From Leucaena leucocephala (lineage: Eukaryota; Streptophyta; Magnoliopsida; Fabales; Fabaceae): a stretch of 64,000 bases of DNA. Positions 50,801-56,800 of this stretch are shown here, in pieces (position 1 is the first letter of the stretch; each line of letters opens with the position of its first letter). Below the pieces are notes generated by a model. That model saw only the letters and a program-made list of their open reading frames with translations. It did no database searches and was not told where the DNA came from. The stretch covers positions 10,310,001 through 10,374,000 of the forward strand of contig CM073566.1 in the NCBI GenBank assembly GCA_037074615.1, given 5' to 3'. The translations under genes were made by a program, and so were the position numbers.

Positions 50801-53800
50801 AAACCAGCCCATCTCCAATTGCTGCGTCGAGTTTAGTGATCAAAGGACATCCTACATGTGATCGTTGCAATAAGATAGGTCATACGATAAATGTTGGGAA
50901 TTACATGGCAAGCCTGCAAATTGGAAGCCTTGCAAAAGTAAACCTTGAGCACATCAAACTTCTCAATGCCTTCTTCTCAACCTAAAACGAATGTTGCTTT
51001 TAGCAAAAGAACAAATGGATCATATAGTGCAAGTTTTTAGAAATTTACAATCTGAGAATAAACCAACCAGCTTTGCCTCTCTAGTTCATAGAGGTACTTC
51101 TACTGTTGCCCTCAATACATTGCTCCTCCATCTAAATGGATTATGGATACTAGTGCTTCTGACCACATGACCTCAAACGCATAGATGTTTGTCACATATC
51201 GTCGCTTCGCAGGCGATAAGAAAATCACCACAGCCACTGGTTCCCCTTCTCCTATCGCAGGAATTGGTTCTGTTACTCTTTCTGAATACCTGCACCTTGA
51301 ATATGTTCTTCATGTTCCCCATTTAGCTTATAACCTACTCTCAATTAGTAAATTGAACAAACAAGCAATGTGCTTTGCTCACTTCTACTCTACTTTCATT
51401 GTGATATTTGCGAACTAGCTAAGCATCATTGTACCGCTTTCTCTCCTTCATCATACAAATCTTCTCGTCCTTTTTCAATTAGCTGCACCTTGAATATGTT
51501 TATGTTCCTCATTTAGCTTGTAACCTACTCTCAATTAGTAAATTGAACAAACAAGCAATGTGCTTTGCTCACATCTACTTTACTTTCATTGTGATATTTG
51601 CGAACTAGCTAAGCATCATCGTACCACTTTCTCTCTATCTTACAAATCTTCTCATCTTTTTTCAATTATACACAGTGATGTCTGGGGTCCATCAGATTCG
51701 CAATCGTGCTCGGTCTAAATATTTTGTCTTGTTTATTGACGATCACACACGTATGTGCTAGGTTTATCTTAGAAAAAACTGATGTTTCCGCTACCTTTAC
51801 TAAGTTATATAATTATGTCCATAACCAATTCAATACTTATTCAAGTCCTTTACTCATATAATGGAATAGAATACTTTAATCACAAACTCGGAACCTTTTT
51901 ATCCCAACATGGCATTGTACACAAAAGTTGTTCTCCTCATAGCCCACAACAAAATGGAGTGGCTAAACGGAAAAATAGGCACATCGTTGAGGCAACCCAT
52001 GCTCTTCTCTACACCTATTATGTTCCCGAACACTTATAGGGTGATGCCATTCTTATTGCCACACGTTTCATCAATCATCTCCCAACGTGGGTGCTTTCAT
52101 TCACCTCACCACTTGATGAACTTCATAAAACTCGCACCATCTCCCATCTTGAATCTGTTCTTCCTCTCCGTGGCTTTGGCTGTGTCGTCTATGTCCATCT
52201 TCACAATCCACCATCTAAGTTTGACCCTCGGGCTTGTAAATGTGTTTTCTTAGGATATTCAAATTCCTAAAAAGGGTACAAGTGTTATGATCCCCTTCCA
52301 AGCACCTGTTTGTTAGCCTTGATGTTATATTTGTTGAATCTGAGTCATACTACACTAAGTCCTTAATTCAGGGGGAGAGTTGGAGTTAATTTTAGATTGT
52401 AGAACCTATACCTGAGCTTATACCTCCTACATCCATGCCTAATCTGCTGCTTGTCCATATGCCAGCAACAAGGAATGAGACACAGAAATGGGGAAGAATG
52501 TACTCACGGCGACAACAGGAATCAACTACAAGTCATATTCCTACAAAAGTACCAATCCCTGAACCGGTAATAGATCCTAACCATGGGACGACAACTCTGC
52601 CAGGTATTAATATTGATCTTGATTTGCCTATTGCATTACGAAAGCCGCAACGTGAGTGTACTAAGCATCCTATTCAGAAATATGTCTCTTATGCCTCACA
52701 AAATTATCGTACGTTTGTCACCAATCTTGATAATGTTAGAATTCCCAACAATGTGTATGAGGCCCTGGCTATTCCAGAATGGAAACAAACAGTCTTGGAA
52801 GAAATGAAAGCCTTAAGAAAGAATGGGACATGGGAAGTTGTGGATCTTCCTAAAGGGAATAAATCGGTGGGCTGTAAGTGGGTATTTATCCCAAAATACA
52901 ATGCAGACAGCACACTCAACAAACTTAAGGCAAGACTTATTGCCAAGGGGTTTACTCAAACACACGGCATTGACTATAATGAGACATTTGCACATGTAAC
53001 AGAACTCAACACTATCAGAGTATTACAAAAAAATATATTCTTGATCTTCTAAAAAAATCTGGTATGCTTTGGTGTAGACCAAGCAAAGTCCCTATCATTA
53101 CAGTGATAAAGAAGCCTAAACGATATGAAAAGGCTGCAAAAACATAACAAGAGGCTGCAAAGAGAAGACAACAGGAACGAGACGAAGTGGCTATAGATAA
53201 AGGGAGATATCAAAGACTTGTTGGGAAACTCATCTATCTTTCCCACACTCGTCCAAATATTGCATTTGCAGTTAGTGTGGCTAGTTAACATATGCACTCT
53301 CCAAGGAAGAAGCACATGGATGCTGATTATAAAATACTACAATATCTCAAAGAGACACCTAGCCGTGGACTTTATTTCAAGAAAAATAATTTGAGAACAA
53401 TTGAAATCTATACTGATGCTGATTGGGCATGATCACAAGAAGATAGCAAACCCACATCTAGATATTGCACCTTCGTTTGGGGGAATCTTGTTACTTGGCA
53501 AAGTAAGAAGCAGAAAGTGGTAACCAAGAGTAGTGTTGAATCTGAGCTAAGATCTTTAGCTTAAGGTATTATGGAGGGCTTGTGGCTTAAAAGAGTAGCT
53601 AAAGAAGCCCATCTACAAATCGAGTTTGCCAAAATTGTTTTGTGACAAGAAGGCTGCACTAAACATGGCTTTAAACCCAATACAACATAGCAGAACCAAA
53701 CATGTTGATGTGGATTGTCATTTCATCTGGGAAAAGGTTGAAGAGGGAATAATTTGTCTCTCATATGTGCCTACCAAGTTACAGCTAGCTGATATACTTA

Positions 53801-56800
53801 CAAAGGGACTACCAGAAGCTGTGTTTGAAAGATTTGTGAGCAAGTTGGATATGATAAATATCTATAATCCAACTTGAGGGGGAGTGTGGTAATTATGTAA
53901 ATAGGGTATTTATGTAAATAGAGTAATTATTTGAATTCAAATAATTACTCTATTTACATATTGAGAGAGATTCTTGGCTATAATAGAGATTAGCATATCA
54001 TATCAGAATCATAATCTTAATGACTATGATCCTCTTGTACTCTATTTAATCAGTGATTATCCCACGAATAATACATATTGAAATTACCTTGATACGCACT
54101 ATTCCATTTTCAATCTTTACCTTGATGAAGTGTCTGTCCACTCTGTTTAGTTCTATCATGCTGAAGTGGATTATGAGATATACTTGTCGCTGCCTTACTA
54201 TCTGAAATGTCTGACTTATAAAACTCATAGCAAAGGCAATATCAGGTCTTATATGTGACAAGTATAATAGTTTTCCCACCAAGCTCTGATATCTTTCCTT
54301 GTCATCTAGTTGGCCTTCTTCATTATTTGTGCCTTCCTCTCCCTTCTTTTTCTTCTTTCTTACTGTAGAGATATTAGGAGATATATTATAAGATATGTAA
54401 ATATCCTATAATTTGTATATAGGATAAGATATGATATTATTTTATTAGTATCTAGGATTATCTAGAATTCTCTATTGTGTATATATATCCCTTCTAAATA
54501 TCAATAAAGTACAAGTATTTTTATCCTATTTGTTTTTTGAAATAATAGTTACTACAATGGGAGTCTCACTTAGCTTGCAACCAAGCATTCTGCTCTTTGT
54601 CAAGAGATCAAGAACATACTTTCTTTGTGAAATACATATTCCTTGCTTTGACCTAGCCACTTACAAAATAACGCATTTGACACGTATCTTTCACTTCAAA
54701 TTTGGAGGCTAAGACCTTCTTCAGTCTCTTCAATTCTTCAATGCTATAGGTCTGAGTGAAACCTTTTGCAACGAGACAAACTTTATATTTGTCCAAAGTT
54801 CCTTAAGTATTATACGTTGGTGCAGATACCCTTTTGCATCCAACAAGTTTCTTTCCTCGTGGCCAATCAACTATTTCCCATATATTGTTCTTTTCCAAAG
54901 CGGTCATTTCCTCTATGACTGCATTCCTCTACTCAGGTGATGCAAGGAAAGCTCAAGGAAAATCGACTGTCATTTTATTCAAGATAAGCTAAAGGAAAAC
55001 TTCATCTCTACAGAACATGTCAGATCTAGTGATCAACTAGGTGATCTCCTCACTAATGCTCTTAATAGGATTCAAGTTGAATATCTTTGTAACATGTTGG
55101 GCATGATTGACATCTATGCTCCAACTTGAGGGGGAGTGTAGACATATTAGGAGATATATTGTAGGATATTTAAATATCATACAATATATCTCCTAATATG
55201 TCTACACTCCCCCTCAAGTTGGAGCATAGATGTCAATCCACTACTTGATGCTGATGGTAGTATACCATCTGAAAATCTTATTGAAGCCGTTAAGAGCAAG
55301 TTGTTTGAGAACCCAGAGAGGTACAGGAGATTGATTGGCAAATTAAATTATCTTATGGTAACCCGTCTTGGTATTACTTACCCAGTGAGTGTCCTTAGCC
55401 AATTTATGGTCTCGCCAACTGTTAGATAGTGGGAAGCCTTAGAACATGTGTTACATTACTTGAAGGGATCTCCAGGTCGTGGGATATTGTACAAGAATCA
55501 TGGCCATTGAGTGTTTTTGTGATGCCGATCATGGTGTATCAAAAGCCACAAGATGGTCTACTACAGGATACTGTGTTTTTGTAGGAGGAAATTTGGTATC
55601 TTGGAGAAACAAGAAACAAAATGTGGTTTCAAGATCGAGTGTAGAAGCAGAATACAGAGCCATGACACAATCAGTATGTGAGATAGTCTAGATATATCAG
55701 TTACTGAAGGAGGTTTGCCTTAAAATCTCGTTACAAGCGAAGCTGTGGTGTGATAATAAAGCGGCCCTACACATAGCTTCTAATTCGGTATTCCATGAAC
55801 GCACGAAACATATTGAAATTGACTGTCATTTTATTCGAGACAAACTCAAAGAAAACTTCATCTCTACAGAACATGTCAGATCCAGTGATCAACTGGGTGA
55901 TCTCCTCACTAAAGCTCTTAATGGGATTCAAGTTGAATATCATTGTAACAAGTTGGGCATGATTGACATCTATGCTCCAACTTGAGGGGGAATGTAGAGA
56001 TATTAGGAGATATATTACAAGATATGTAAATATCCTATAATTTGTATATAGGATAAGATATGATATTATTTTATTAGTATCTAGGATTATCTAAAATTCT
56101 CTATTGTGTATATATATATCCCTTCTAAACATCAATAAAGTACAAGTGTTTTTATCCTATTTGCTTTCTGAAATAATACTTACTACAATGGGAGTCTCAA
56201 TTAGCTTGCAACCAAGCATTCTGCTTTTTGTCAAGAGATCAAGGACATACTTTCTTTGCGAAATACATATTCCTTGCTTTGACCTAGCCACTTACAGAAT
56301 AACGCATTTGACACGTATCTTTCACTTCAAATTTGGAGGCTAAGACCTTCTTCAGTCTCTTCAATTCTTCAATACTATAGGTCTGAGTGAAACCTTTTGC
56401 AACGAGACAAACTTTATATTTGTCCAAAGTTCCGTAAGTATTATACTTTGGTGCAGAGACCCTTTTGCATCCAACAAGTTTCTTTCCTCATGGCCAATCA
56501 ACTATTTCCCATATATTGTTCTTTTCCAGAGCGTTCATTTCCTCTATGACTGAATTCCTCCACTCAGGTGATGCAAGGGCTTCTTAGATGTTATTAGGGA
56601 TCTAGTCTAGTCAAGATTAGTTGTAAAATAATGGAACGGTGTTGACAGAGCATTATATGAAACAAACTGTCGGATAGGATGAAGGGTACAAGAACTAGTA
56701 GGTTTTCTTAAGGCAATGGGTAAATCAAGATCAAATTGTTCACCAATGTGTTGAGAAATTCACTGAGAAGGTTTAGGATCAGATTCTTCAGGAGCTACCA

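Larger units (their letters stand above)
45014..54088 (+). mobile_element. Copia-6, inserted in Copia-5 and itself split by Copia-7
   Basis: The 5' LTR is in two pieces, 45014-45107 and 49875-49992, separated by Copia-7; the 3' LTR is 53885 to about 54088. The pieces match the 3' LTR in order (TGTGGTAATTA..., TCTTGGCTA..., then CATATCATAATC...). The primer site TCGTATCAGAGC (one change) follows the 5' LTR at 49993 and the purine tract TTGAGGGGGAG precedes the 3' LTR. Pol is broken and lacks the RT core. The 3' end of the right LTR is slightly eroded, so no clean target duplication is visible. Confidence 0.85.
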
